From Rivibacter sp049446155 (GTDB lineage Bacteria > Pseudomonadota > Gammaproteobacteria > Burkholderiales > Burkholderiaceae_C), in contig NZ_JBMSEE010000001.1 in assembly GCF_049446155.1 (NCBI RefSeq), forward strand, positions 310,001-374,000: a DNA stretch of 64,000 nt, written 5' to 3'. The notes under the pieces are model-generated. The model searched no databases and was not told where the DNA came from. It worked only from the letters and a program-made list of their open reading frames with translations. Both the position numbers and the translations under genes were made by a program. Each line of letters opens with the position of its first letter. Within the stretch, counting starts at the first letter, position 1. Below are positions 1 to 9,007 of this stretch, piece after piece.

Positions 1-1073
1 GTGTCGCCGAGGTTGGCCGTGATCGAGCACACGCGGGTGGCGTCGATGACGCCGAAAGCGTGGCGCCGCGCGACATCGGCGCCCTCGCCTTTCACGACGA
101 AGCTGACCACCGCACCGCCCGAACCCTGCTGCTGCGCCATCGCCAGCGCGTGCTGCGGATGCGATGCGAGCCCCGGGTGGTAGACGCGCGCGACCGACGG
201 ATGCGACTCAAGCCAGCGCGCCAGACCCAGCGCCCGCTCGCTTTGCGCGGCCATGCGGATGCCCAGCGTCTCCAGGCCCTTGAGCACGACCCAGGCGTTG
301 AAGGGCGACAGCGACATGCCCGCGCTGCGCATCATCGGCATGAAGGCCTTGTCGATCAGCTCCTGCGAGCAGCACAGCGCGCCGGCCAGCACGCGGCCCT
401 GGCCGTCGAGGTACTTGGTGCCCGAATGGATGACCAGGTCGGCCCCCATCTCGACCGGTCGCTGCAGTGCCGGCGTGCAAAAGCAGTTGTCGACCGCCAG
501 CAGCGCGCCGGCGCCGTGCGCCAGCTCGGCCAGCGCGCGGATGTCGCACACCTCGGTGAGCGGATTGCTCGGCGTCTCGGCGAACAGCAGCTTCGTGTTG
601 GGCTTGATCGCCCCACGCCACTCGCCCACGTCGGTCTGCGAGACGAAGCTCGATTCGACGCCGAACTTGCCCAGCTCGCCTTGCAGCAGCTTGATCGTCG
701 AGCCGAACACGCTGCGCGAGCAGACGACGTGGTCGCCGGCCTTGAGCAGGCCCATGCACAGCAGCAGGATGGCGCTCATGCCGCTGGACGTGGCGATGCA
801 GGCCTCGGTGCCTTCGAGTGCAGCAAGCCGGCGCTCGAACATCATCACGGTCGGGTTGGTGAAGCGGGAGTAGACGAAGGCCTCCTCCTCGTTCGCGAAG
901 CGCGCCGCCGCCGTGGCCGCGTCGGGATGGCAGAAGCTGCTGGTGAGGAACAGTGCCTCGGAGTTCTCGCCCCATTGCGACGCGGGCAGGCCTTCGCGCA
1001 CGGCGCGCGTGTCGAGCCGCACGTCGCTCGGCAAGTCGACGCGGGGAATGCCGCGCGGCTTCGGGTCGGTCAT
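1..1073 (-). CDS. metZ: O-succinylhomoserine sulfhydrylase (partial, 3' end outside window)
   Basis: PLP enzyme that makes homocysteine from O-succinylhomoserine and sulfide in methionine synthesis. The reading frame is open from ATG at 1073 to the window edge, giving 357 residues of a family usually near 390-400, so the C-terminus is missing. The frame reads MTDPKPRGIPRVDLPSD and carries the Cys/Met-metabolism PLP core. The Schiff-base lysine lies in HSGTKYLDGQGR at about K220, a motif typical of MetZ rather than MetB or MetC. The start is 4 bp after the purF stop, so it should be translated from the same transcript. This position next to purF is the usual one in Burkholderiales. Confidence 0.93.
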   Translation of the reverse strand, partial: MTDPKPRGIPRVDLPSDVRLDTRAVREGLPASQWGENSEALFLTSSFCHPDAATAAARFANEEEAFVYSRFTNPTVMMFERRLAALEGTEACIATSSGMSAILLLCMGLLKAGDHVVCSRSVFGSTIKLLQGELGKFGVESSFVSQTDVGEWRGAIKPNTKLLFAETPSNPLTEVCDIRALAELAHGAGALLAVDNCFCTPALQRPVEMGADLVIHSGTKYLDGQGRVLAGALCCSQELIDKAFMPMMRSAGMSLSPFNAWVVLKGLETLGIRMAAQSERALGLARWLESHPSVARVYHPGLASHPQHALAMAQQQGSGGAVVSFVVKGEGADVARRHAFGVIDATRVCSITANLGD

Positions 1074-1077
1074 GTGC

Positions 1078-2607
1078 TCAGCCCTCGTTGGCGCTTTGCA
1101 GTGCGAGGCGCATGCCGCCGCCGTCTTCTTCCTGCGGCTGGCTGGTGCGCTGCGTCTCGATCGCGGCGAAGTCGGCTTCGCTGACATCGCCGGTGATGTA
1201 GCTGCCGTCGAAGCACGAGGCCTCGAAGCCGGCCAGGTTGGGATTGAGCGATCCGACCGCGCGCTTCATCGCCGCGAGGTCCTGGTAGATCAGCGCATCG
1301 CAGCCGATGTAGGCGCGGATCTCCTCGATGCTCTTGCCGTGCGCGATCAGCTCGCTCTTGGTCGGCATGTCGATGCCATAGACATTGGGGAAGCGAACCG
1401 GCGGCGCGGCCGAGGCCAGGTAGACCTTCTTCGCGCCGGCCTCGCGCGCCATCTGCACGATCTCCTTCGAGGTCGTGCCGCGCACGATGGAGTCGTCGAC
1501 CAGCAGCACGTTGCGGCCCTTGAACTCGCTGGCAATCGCGTTGAGCTTCTGGCGCACCGACTTCTTGCGCATCGCCTGGCCCGGCATGATGAAGGTGCGC
1601 CCGACGTAGCGGTTCTTCACGAAGCCTTCGCGATACGGCTTGCCGATCTTCTGGGCCAGCTGCATCGCCGAGGGGCGGCTGGATTCGGGAATCGGGATCA
1701 CCACGTCGACCTCGCTCGGCGGCATCGTGGAGATCAGCCGCTGCGCCAGCGTCTCGCCCATGTTCAGGCGCGCCTGGTAGACCGAGATGCCGTCGATCAC
1801 GGAATCCGGCCGCGCGAGGTAGACGAATTCGAAGATGCAAGGGTTGTGCGAGGGCGACTGAGCGCACTGCTTGGCGTGGACCTTGCCGTCCAGGTCGATG
1901 AACACCGCCTCGCCCGGCGCGACGTCGCGCACGAACTTGTGGCCGGTGCCCTCGAGCGCGACCGACTCGCTGGCCACCATGACTTCCTTGCCGTTGGGCG
2001 TGTCGATCTCGCCCAGGCACAGCGGACGGATGCCGAAGGGGTCTCGAAACGCCAGCAGGCCGTGGCCGGCGATCAGGCACACCACGGCATAGGAGCCCTT
2101 GATGCGCCGATGGACCGTGCCCACCGCCTTGAAGATCGCCTCCGGCGTCAGCGGCAGGTCGCGCGCGGCGAGTTCGAGCTCGTGCGCGACGACGTTGATC
2201 AGCACCTCGGTGTCGCTCTCGGTGTTGAGGTGGCGACGGTCGACCGCGAACAGTTCGCGGCGCAGCGCATGCGCATTGGTGAGGTTGCCGTTGTGCACCA
2301 GCACCAGGCCGAACGGCGCGTTCACGTAGAAGGGCTGGGCTTCTTCCTCGCTGTAGGCATTGCCGGCGGTCGGGTAGCGAACCTGGCCCAGGCCCACGGT
2401 GCCCGGCAGGCCGCGCATGTTGCGGGTGCGGAACACGTCGCGCACCATGCCGCGTGCCTTGTGCATGAAGAACTTGCGCCCGCGCTCATCCGGACCTGCG
2501 GTCACGATGCCGGCCGCGTCCTGGCCGCGGTGCTGCAGCAGCAAGAGCGCGTCGTAGATGAGCTGATTGACCGGCGACTTGGAGATCACGCCGACGATGC
2601 CGCACAT
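1078..2607 (-). CDS. purF: Amidophosphoribosyltransferase
   Basis: First committed step of purine synthesis: PRPP plus glutamine gives phosphoribosylamine. The protein is 509 aa, the usual size. It starts MCGIVGVI, so Cys2 becomes the N-terminal nucleophile of the class II glutaminase domain after Met removal, with no propeptide. The C-terminal phosphoribosyltransferase half holds the PRPP-binding stretch VLLVDDSIVRGTTS near residue 365. It sits between cvpA (4 bp upstream) and metZ (4 bp downstream), as in the classic cvpA-purF pair. Confidence 0.97.
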   Translation of the reverse strand: MCGIVGVISKSPVNQLIYDALLLLQHRGQDAAGIVTAGPDERGRKFFMHKARGMVRDVFRTRNMRGLPGTVGLGQVRYPTAGNAYSEEEAQPFYVNAPFGLVLVHNGNLTNAHALRRELFAVDRRHLNTESDTEVLINVVAHELELAARDLPLTPEAIFKAVGTVHRRIKGSYAVVCLIAGHGLLAFRDPFGIRPLCLGEIDTPNGKEVMVASESVALEGTGHKFVRDVAPGEAVFIDLDGKVHAKQCAQSPSHNPCIFEFVYLARPDSVIDGISVYQARLNMGETLAQRLISTMPPSEVDVVIPIPESSRPSAMQLAQKIGKPYREGFVKNRYVGRTFIMPGQAMRKKSVRQKLNAIASEFKGRNVLLVDDSIVRGTTSKEIVQMAREAGAKKVYLASAAPPVRFPNVYGIDMPTKSELIAHGKSIEEIRAYIGCDALIYQDLAAMKRAVGSLNPNLAGFEASCFDGSYITGDVSEADFAAIETQRTSQPQEEDGGGMRLALQSANEG

Positions 2608-2611
2608 GGAA

Positions 2612-3148
2612 CTACCCCTTCACGTCCGCCTGATCGGCGGCAAATCCGAGACGCAGGTGTTGCGTCAGGTCCGCCGGCAACAGCGGCTTCAAGCCCGAGA
2701 GAACATACTGCAGGGAACTGGCCCCGTGCGACGCGCGCCAGGTCGGCGACGTTGCCCAAGGGGTCAAGCTGACGATGGTGACGATGACCAGCGCGATCAG
2801 GACGCCGCGCGCCAGGCCGAACACCGCACCGAGCGTGCGGTCGAGCGCATTGAGCACCGAGGCCTGCACGAGCCGGCTGATCAGCCAGGTCACCAGGCTC
2901 CAGGCCACCAGCGCGACCAGGAACACCAGCACGAAGGCGGCGCCGATGTTCAGAGCCGATCCCGGCTCGCCGACCCGCAGGTGCGCAGCCACCATCGGCC
3001 CGAGCGCCTGCGCGGCGACGTAGGCCACGACCCAGCCGATCAGCGAGAACACCTCGCGCGTGAGCCCGCGCCACAGGCCGACGATCACCGAGACGCCGAC
3101 GATCAGCGCCAGCGCGATGTCGACCCAGCCGATGTGAATCGTGTCCAT
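2612..3148 (-). CDS. cvpA: CvpA family inner-membrane protein
   Basis: 178-aa membrane protein of the colicin V production family, whose biochemical role is poorly defined; it is linked to envelope homeostasis and colicin V export in E. coli. Four hydrophobic segments are visible, beginning at the N-terminus (IHIGWVDIALALIVGVSVI) and including VFLVALVAWSLVTWLI. The ATG at 3148 is only 7 bp after the SPOR gene stop. The cvpA-purF order supports the call. Confidence 0.92.
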   Translation of the reverse strand: MDTIHIGWVDIALALIVGVSVIVGLWRGLTREVFSLIGWVVAYVAAQALGPMVAAHLRVGEPGSALNIGAAFVLVFLVALVAWSLVTWLISRLVQASVLNALDRTLGAVFGLARGVLIALVIVTIVSLTPWATSPTWRASHGASSLQYVLSGLKPLLPADLTQHLRLGFAADQADVKG

Positions 3149-3155
3149 CGGATCT

Positions 3156-3896
3156 CTAGAGCGTGAGCACCGAGGCCGTCATGCCGGCGCTGCGGATCTG
3201 GCCGGCCGCCTTCTCGGCGTCGGCGCGGCCGTCGTAGGGGCCGACGCGCACGCGGATGCGCTTGCCCTCCTTGGTCTCGACGACCTGCGTGTAGGTCTTG
3301 AGGCCGAGCTTCTCGACCTTGAGCCGCGCTTCGCGTGCCGATTCAGTTTCCGCGAAGGCGCCCACCTGCACGACGAAGCGGCCTTCGGCACTGCTGGCAG
3401 CCTTGGCCGGCTCGGTCTTCGCCGACGGCGCGTCGCGTCCCTCCAGCAAGGCGGCGGCGCGCTGCGAGTCGGCTTTGGGCGGTTGAGGCTTGGGCTCCGT
3501 GGCCTTGGACTCCGCGGCCTTCGGTTCGGCCTTCGGCTCGGTCTTGGGCTCGCTCTTGCCTTCGTTCTTGGCGGCCACCGCCGCCGGCTTCACGGCAGGC
3601 TCGTCGCGCGTCTCGGGCGGCAGTTCGGCGCGCTGCGAGGCGGCCGGCTTGGCAGCGGGCGGCGGCGTGAGCGGTGCGGCACCGTCCTTCGCGGGGATCT
3701 CGATCGGGATGCCCACCGCGACCGGCCGCGGCGCGGTGTCAAAGATCATCGGCAACCCGATCACGCCGATTGCCACGAGCACCGCCGCGCCGATCAGGCG
3801 CTGCCGAGCGCGGGTGCGGGCGCGCTGCACCTCGTCACCGGCAGAGGGTTGCGAGGGCTCTGAGGCTTGGCGCTTGAAGAAGTCGAGGAGGCCCAT
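3156..3896 (-). CDS. SPOR-domain cell-division protein (DedD-like)
   Basis: 246-aa bitopic protein. A short cytoplasmic start (MGLLDFFKRQ) precedes one membrane segment at about residues 35-55 (RLIGAAVLVAIGVIGLPMIF), then a long Lys/Pro/Ala/Glu-rich linker with repeated EPK-type units. A C-terminal SPOR domain covers roughly residues 170-246, beginning GRFVVQVGAFAE. SPOR domains bind denuded peptidoglycan at the septum, so a division-site role is inferred. The linker is low complexity. DedD is encoded between folC and cvpA in E. coli too, so the context agrees with the architecture. Confidence 0.88.
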   Translation of the reverse strand: MGLLDFFKRQASEPSQPSAGDEVQRARTRARQRLIGAAVLVAIGVIGLPMIFDTAPRPVAVGIPIEIPAKDGAAPLTPPPAAKPAASQRAELPPETRDEPAVKPAAVAAKNEGKSEPKTEPKAEPKAAESKATEPKPQPPKADSQRAAALLEGRDAPSAKTEPAKAASSAEGRFVVQVGAFAETESAREARLKVEKLGLKTYTQVVETKEGKRIRVRVGPYDGRADAEKAAGQIRSAGMTASVLTL

Positions 3897-3962
3897 GCGG
3901 GATCGGCGGCTCGAAGGGCGATCGTGTCGGCCTCGATGCGCGGTTGCGGATCGAAACCGTGA

Positions 3963-5297
3963 TCAGGAAGACAGATGGCGCGCCGCGCGGCGGGGCAGTC
4001 CGCCTTCGAGCACGCCACCCACGGTGTGAAAGGATCCGAACACGACAATTCTATCAGCGGGGTCCGCCGCCTCGAGGGCCGCGACCAAGGCCGACCGAGG
4101 GTGATCGTGGGTGCGGATCACGATCTGCGGCGGCAGCGTCGCACCGCGCGCGCGAGCCGCGGCGATCGCGGCCTCGAGGTCGGTGCGCAACTGCTCGACC
4201 GTGGCCGCGCGCGTCGTCGCGAGCGCGCTCAGGTGCCAGGTGTCGACCAAGGGCAGCATGCGCTCGAGCATCGCCGGGATGTCCTTGTCGTGCATCGCGC
4301 CGAACACGGCCTGGGTTCGCGGATGAAAGCCCATCTGGTCGAGGTTCTGCGCCAGCGTGGCCACGGCGTGCGGGTTGTGCGCGACGTCGAGCACCAGGGC
4401 CGGCTCGCCCGGCACGATCTGGAAGCGCCCCGGCAGCTCCACGCTCGCCAGCCCGACGCGGATGGCCTGCGCCGGCACCGGCAGCCGGTCACGCAGCGCC
4501 TCCAGCGCCGCCAGCACGCCGGCCGCGTTGATCAGCTGGTTCGCGCCGCGCAGGGCCGGATAGGCCAGGCCGGCGTAACGGCGCCCTCGCCCGGCCCAGG
4601 CCCACTGCGTCTTGTCGCCGCTGACATTGAAGTCGCGGCCGTGCAGCCAGGCATCGGCGCCGATCTCGGTTGCGTAGTCGATCACCGAGCGCGGCGGCAC
4701 CGGGTCGCCCACGATCAGCGGCCGGCCGGTGCGCGCGATGTGCGCCTTCTCGCGACCGATGCTCTCGCGGTCGGGGCCAAGGTAGGCGACATGGTCGATG
4801 TCGATGCTGGTCAGCACGGCGCAGTCGGCATCGAAGGCGTTGACCGCGTCGAGCCGTCCGCCGAGGCCGACCTCCAGCACCACGGCGTCGAGCCCGCAGT
4901 GCGCAAAATGGCGCGCGATCACCAGCAGGGTGAACTCGAAGAAGGTCAGCTCCTCGTCGCCGCGCGCCGCCTCGACGGCGGCGAAGTGAGGCAGCAGCGC
5001 GTCGCCGTCGACCACCGCACCGTCGACGCGGCATCGCTCCTCGAAGCGCACCAGGTGCGGCGAGGTGTGCACGCCCACGCGGTAGCCGGCGGCGCGCAGG
5101 ACGGACTCCAGCATCGCGCAGGTCGAGCCCTTGCCGTTGGTGCCGCCGACGATGATCAGCGGCACGTCGAACGCCAGGCCCAGCCGCTGCTTCACGCGCA
5201 CCACGCGCTCGAGCGTGAGGTCGATCGTCTTGCGGTGCAGTCGCTCGCAGTGGGCCAGCCAATCGGCCAAGGTGCGCTCGGGCGTTGCGGTGCTCAT
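3963..5297 (-). CDS. folC: Bifunctional dihydrofolate synthase / folylpolyglutamate synthase
   Basis: 444-aa Mur-ligase-type enzyme that adds glutamate to dihydropteroate and to folates. The ATP-binding loop GGTNGKGSTCAMLE lies near residues 51-64, followed by the family region with SPHLVRFEERCRVDG. A downstream DVAHNPHA motif marks the C-terminal domain. Length is slightly above E. coli FolC. The ATG at 5297 gives MSTATPERTLADWLAHCE. It lies between accD (upstream on this strand, 79 bp) and the SPOR gene, within the conserved accD-folC-dedD-cvpA-purF string. Confidence 0.95.
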   Translation of the reverse strand: MSTATPERTLADWLAHCERLHRKTIDLTLERVVRVKQRLGLAFDVPLIIVGGTNGKGSTCAMLESVLRAAGYRVGVHTSPHLVRFEERCRVDGAVVDGDALLPHFAAVEAARGDEELTFFEFTLLVIARHFAHCGLDAVVLEVGLGGRLDAVNAFDADCAVLTSIDIDHVAYLGPDRESIGREKAHIARTGRPLIVGDPVPPRSVIDYATEIGADAWLHGRDFNVSGDKTQWAWAGRGRRYAGLAYPALRGANQLINAAGVLAALEALRDRLPVPAQAIRVGLASVELPGRFQIVPGEPALVLDVAHNPHAVATLAQNLDQMGFHPRTQAVFGAMHDKDIPAMLERMLPLVDTWHLSALATTRAATVEQLRTDLEAAIAAARARGATLPPQIVIRTHDHPRSALVAALEAADPADRIVVFGSFHTVGGVLEGGLPRRAARHLSS

Positions 5298-5376
5298 CGC
5301 GGGCTCAGATGGGGATCGATTCTCGAAAACAAACAGGGCGGCTCGCGCCGCCCTGCAGGTGCAGCGGCCGGACTCG

Positions 5377-6249
5377 TCAGGCCACCGCGTCGGCGCTTTG
5401 GCGCTGCAGCTTGGTCAGCAGCTGGGCGATCGTCATTCGCAGCTCGCGGCGGTCGACGATCATGTCGAGCGCACCCTTGTTGAGCAGGAACTCGCTGCGC
5501 TGGAAGCCCTCGGGCAGCTTCTCGCGCACGGTGTTCTCGATCACGCGCGGGCCGGCAAAGCCGATCAGCGCCTTGGGCTCGGCAATCACCACATCGCCCA
5601 TGAAGGCGAAGCCGGCCGACACGCCGCCCATCGTCGGATCGGTCAGCACGCTGATGTAGGGCAGCTTGGCCTTGGCCAGGCGCGTCAGGGAGGCATTCGT
5701 CTTGGCCATCTGCATCAGCGACAGCAGGCCCTCTTGCATGCGCGCGCCGCCGGTGGCGGTGAAGCACACGAACGGGACCTTCTGCTCGATCGCGGTCTCC
5801 ACGCCTCGCACGAAGCGCTCACCCACCACCGAGCCCATCGAACCGCCCATGAAGTCGAACTCGAAGCATGCGGCGACCAGCGGCACCGTGTGCACCGCGC
5901 CGCCCATGACGATGAGCGCGTCGGTTTCGCCGGTGGCCTCCATCGCCTGCTTGAGGCGCTCGGGGTACTTCTTGCTGTCCTTGAACTTCAAGGGATCGAC
6001 CGGCACCACTTCCTCGCCGATCTCGTAGCGGCCCTCGCCGTCGAGGAAGGCGTTGAGCCGCTCGCGCGCGCCCATGCGGTGGTGGTGGCTGCACTTCGGG
6101 CAGACGTTGAGGTTCTGCTCGAGGTCGGTCTTGTAGAGCACCGTCTCACACGAGGGGCACTTGATCCACAGGCCCTCGGGTACCGAGCGGCGCTCGGCCG
6201 GATCGGTAGGCTGAATCTTGGGCGGCAGCAGTTTTTCGAGCCAGCTCAT
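5377..6249 (-). CDS. accD: Acetyl-CoA carboxylase carboxyltransferase subunit beta
   Basis: 290-aa beta subunit that, with AccA, moves the carboxyl group from biotin to acetyl-CoA for fatty-acid synthesis. A four-Cys zinc ribbon is present in the first 55 residues (CPSC ... CPKC), followed by the crotonase-like carboxyltransferase core (GGARMQEGLLSLMQMAK). The frame stays open further upstream, but MSWLEKLLPP is the expected family N-terminus. Its ATG at 6249 overlaps the trpA stop in an ATGA arrangement, pointing to translational coupling. Confidence 0.96.
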   Translation of the reverse strand: MSWLEKLLPPKIQPTDPAERRSVPEGLWIKCPSCETVLYKTDLEQNLNVCPKCSHHHRMGARERLNAFLDGEGRYEIGEEVVPVDPLKFKDSKKYPERLKQAMEATGETDALIVMGGAVHTVPLVAACFEFDFMGGSMGSVVGERFVRGVETAIEQKVPFVCFTATGGARMQEGLLSLMQMAKTNASLTRLAKAKLPYISVLTDPTMGGVSAGFAFMGDVVIAEPKALIGFAGPRVIENTVREKLPEGFQRSEFLLNKGALDMIVDRRELRMTIAQLLTKLQRQSADAVA

Positions 6250-7073
6250 GCTTGGGTCCCTTCCACAGTGAGTTCGTCCAGCGCGGCGCGGATCGAAGCA
6301 ATGAATTGTCGCCCAGCCGCGACCCGCTGATGCGGCAGGGCTTCTTCGAGGATCTGCACGAGGCGCGAACCGATCACCACCGCGTCGGACGCCGCCGCCA
6401 CCGCCTTGGCCGTCGCGGCGTCGCGGATGCCGAAGCCCACGCCCACCGGCACTTTCACGTGCGCCTTGATGCGCGGCACCGCCTGCGCGACCGCGGCCGT
6501 GTCGAGGTGGCCGGCGCCGGTCACGCCCTTGAGCGAGACGTAGTAGACATAGCCCGTCGCGATGCGCCCGACGTCCTTCATGCGCTGCTCGGTCGAGGTG
6601 GGCGCTAGAAGGAAGATCGGATCGAGCCCCACCGCCTTGAGGCGCGCGGCGAAGTCCTCGCACTCCTCGGGCGGATAGTCGACCACCAGCACGCCGTCGA
6701 CGCCCGCCGCCTTGGCGTCGGCCACGAAATGGCCCTCGCCCAGGCGCTGGTCGTAGCGCTCGATCGGGTTGGCGTAGCCCATCAGCACCAGCGGCGTGTC
6801 GGCGTTGCGCGCGCGAAAGCCCTTCACCATCTCGAGCACCTGCGCCAGGCCGATGCCCTTGGCAAGCGCGCGCTCGGAGGCCTTCTGGATCACCGGGCCG
6901 TCGGCCATCGGGTCCGAGAACGGCACGCCGAGCTCGATCACGTCGGCGCCGGCCTCGGCCAGCGCGAGCATCAGCTCGACGGTCTGCGCCGGGTCCGGGT
7001 CGCCGGCGGTGATGTAGGGGATCAGCGCCTTGCGGCCGGCCAGCTTCTGGAAGGTGGAAGCGATGCGGCTCAT
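6246..7073 (-). CDS. trpA: Tryptophan synthase alpha chain
   Basis: 275-aa TIM-barrel subunit that cleaves indole-3-glycerol phosphate to indole, channelled to TrpB. The N-terminus MSRIASTFQKLAGRKALIPY and the following TAGDPD are diagnostic. The catalytic Glu is in VIELGVPFSDPMADGP and the Asp in VLVVDYPPEE. I chose ATG at 7073, which overlaps the trpB stop by 3 bp, although the frame is open upstream inside trpB. The stop overlaps the accD start. Confidence 0.96.
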   Translation of the reverse strand: MSRIASTFQKLAGRKALIPYITAGDPDPAQTVELMLALAEAGADVIELGVPFSDPMADGPVIQKASERALAKGIGLAQVLEMVKGFRARNADTPLVLMGYANPIERYDQRLGEGHFVADAKAAGVDGVLVVDYPPEECEDFAARLKAVGLDPIFLLAPTSTEQRMKDVGRIATGYVYYVSLKGVTGAGHLDTAAVAQAVPRIKAHVKVPVGVGFGIRDAATAKAVAAASDAVVIGSRLVQILEEALPHQRVAAGRQFIASIRAALDELTVEGTQA

Positions 7074-8335
7074 GACACCACCTTCACGATGCTGTCGCCA
7101 CCCTTGACGGACTGGCCCTTGCACGACGGGCGACAGTAGAACTCGGCGCCCGAGAGATCGGCCACGGTGCCGATGTCCTTGTCGCCGCGACCGCTCAGGT
7201 TCACGAGCAGGTGCTGGTCGGGGCGCATCGTCGCGGCGAGCTTCATTGCGTAGGCGACCGCGTGGCTGGATTCGAGCGCGGGGATGATGCCCTCGGTGCG
7301 GCACAGGCGATGGAAAGCCGCGAGCGCCTCGTCGTCGGTGATGCCGACGTACTCGGCGCGGCCGATGTCCTTGAGGTAGGCGTGCTCAGGCCCCACGCCC
7401 GGGTAGTCGAGGCCGGCCGAGATCGAGTGCGTTTCGATGATCTGGCCGTTGTCGTCCTGCAGCAGGTAAGTGCGGTTGCCGTGCAGCACGCCCGGCGAGC
7501 CGGCCGTGAGCGAGGCCGCGTGCTTGCCGGTCTCAAGGCCCTGCCCCGCGGCCTCGACGCCGATCAGGCGCACGTTCTCGTGCGGGATGTAGGGGTAGAA
7601 GATGCCCATCGCATTGCTGCCGCCACCCACGCAGGCGATCACCGCGTCCGGCTGGCGGCCGATGCTCTCGGGCATTTGCACCAGGCACTCGTCGCCGATC
7701 ACGCGCTGGAAGTCGCGCACCATCGCCGGGTACGGCGCCGGGCCGGCGACCGTGCCGATGATGTAGAAGGTGTTCTCGACGTTGGTGACCCAGTCGCGCA
7801 GCGCCTCGTTGAGCGCGTCTTTCAGCGTCTTGCTGCCCGACTCCACCGGCACGACCTTCGCGCCGAGCAAGTGCATGCGATAAACGTTGGGGCTTTGGCG
7901 CTTGACGTCCTCGGCGCCCATGTAGACCACGCATTCGAGGCCGTAGCGCGCGCAGATCGTCGCGGTGGCCACGCCGTGCTGGCCGGCGCCGGTCTCGGCG
8001 ATCACGCGCGGCTTGCCCATGCGCCTGGCGAGCAGCGCCTGACCGATGGTGTTGTTGACCTTGTGGGCGCCGGTGTGGTTCAGGTCTTCGCGCTTGAGGT
8101 GGATCTGCGCGCCGCCGATCTCGCGGCTGAGCCGCCCGGCGTGGTAGACCGGGCTGGGTCGGCCGACGAAGTGCGCCAGCTCGTGGCGGAACTCGCGCTG
8201 GAACTCGGCATCGGCCGCGTAGTGCGCGTAGGCGGCCTTCAGTTCATCGAGCGCGTGCACCAGGGTCTCGGCGACGAAGCTGCCGCCATAGGGACCGAAG
8301 TGCCCGCGCGCGTCGGGTTGGGCGTAGGCAAACAT
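7070..8335 (-). CDS. trpB: Tryptophan synthase beta chain
   Basis: 421-aa PLP enzyme that condenses indole with serine. The PLP lysine lies in HTGAHKVNNTIGQALLA near residue 90, the glycine-rich phosphate loop is GGGSNAMGIF, and LVNLSGRGDKD is near the C-terminus. The protein is about 20 residues longer than E. coli TrpB because of a tail after the GRGDKD region that includes EFYCRPSCKGQSV. I do not know whether this tail has a role. It overlaps trpA by 4 bp and follows trpF by 21 bp. Confidence 0.96.
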   Translation of the reverse strand: MFAYAQPDARGHFGPYGGSFVAETLVHALDELKAAYAHYAADAEFQREFRHELAHFVGRPSPVYHAGRLSREIGGAQIHLKREDLNHTGAHKVNNTIGQALLARRMGKPRVIAETGAGQHGVATATICARYGLECVVYMGAEDVKRQSPNVYRMHLLGAKVVPVESGSKTLKDALNEALRDWVTNVENTFYIIGTVAGPAPYPAMVRDFQRVIGDECLVQMPESIGRQPDAVIACVGGGSNAMGIFYPYIPHENVRLIGVEAAGQGLETGKHAASLTAGSPGVLHGNRTYLLQDDNGQIIETHSISAGLDYPGVGPEHAYLKDIGRAEYVGITDDEALAAFHRLCRTEGIIPALESSHAVAYAMKLAATMRPDQHLLVNLSGRGDKDIGTVADLSGAEFYCRPSCKGQSVKGGDSIVKVVS

Positions 8336-8356
8336 GTGGAACTTTCGAAAAGAGGT

Positions 8357-9007
8357 CTAGCGCGGCGGTGGCGTCGCGAGCCGGGCATCGGCCTCGCGCA
8401 CCGCATCGCAGAACCGGCGGATCGCATCGGCGTCCTTGACGCCCTTGGCGATCTCCACGCCGGAACTCACGTCAACGGCCCATGGCCGCAGCGCGAGCAC
8501 CCCCTCGGTCACGTTTGCAGGATTCAACCCACCAGACAAAACGACCGGACGGGGCACGTTTGGTGGAATGAGTGACCAATCGAAGACCTTTCCGCCGCCG
8601 CCATAGCCCTCGACGTGGGCGTCGAGCAGCAGCGCCTGTGCGCTGGGGTAGCGAGCCGCGAAGTTTAGCAAGTCGAACCCTGGGGCCATGCGCGCGGCGC
8701 GCAGATAGGGTCGCCGGGCTGCATCGCAGTCTTGGGGCGTCTCGTCGCCGTGGAACTGCAGCAGCAGCGTCGGGATCGCGCGGCAGGCCTGCGCGATCTC
8801 GCCGGCCGTCGCGTTCACGAACAGCCCCACCGGCGTGACGAAGGGCGGCAGCCGGCGCGCGAGCTCCGCGGCGCGCGCGAGCGTCACCGCGCGCGGGCTG
8901 GCCGCATAGAACACGAAACCGACCGCGTCGGCGCCGGCCGCGACAGCGGCATCGACGTCCTGCTCGCGGGTCAGGCCGCAGATCTTGATCCGGGTACGTT
9001 GGCTCAT
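8357..9007 (-). CDS. trpF: Phosphoribosylanthranilate isomerase
   Basis: 216-aa TIM-barrel enzyme of tryptophan synthesis that converts phosphoribosylanthranilate to the carboxyphenylamino-deoxyribulose phosphate. The catalytic Cys is in RIKICGLTRE near the N-terminus and the general-acid Asp in LLLDAHVEGYGG. The ATG at 9007 (MSQRTRIKICG) overlaps the truA stop by 4 bp. The frame continues open inside truA, but that part has no family similarity. trpF-trpB-trpA-accD is the standard partial trp operon of this group; trpE, D and C are not in this window. Confidence 0.95.
   Translation of the reverse strand: MSQRTRIKICGLTREQDVDAAVAAGADAVGFVFYAASPRAVTLARAAELARRLPPFVTPVGLFVNATAGEIAQACRAIPTLLLQFHGDETPQDCDAARRPYLRAARMAPGFDLLNFAARYPSAQALLLDAHVEGYGGGGKVFDWSLIPPNVPRPVVLSGGLNPANVTEGVLALRPWAVDVSSGVEIAKGVKDADAIRRFCDAVREADARLATPPPR

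Noticed and set aside
913..2772. A long plus-strand open frame across purF (619 codons)
   Set aside because: It is antisense to purF, rich in His, Arg, Ala and Asp as expected of a high-GC shadow frame, and has no family motif or ribosome-binding site.
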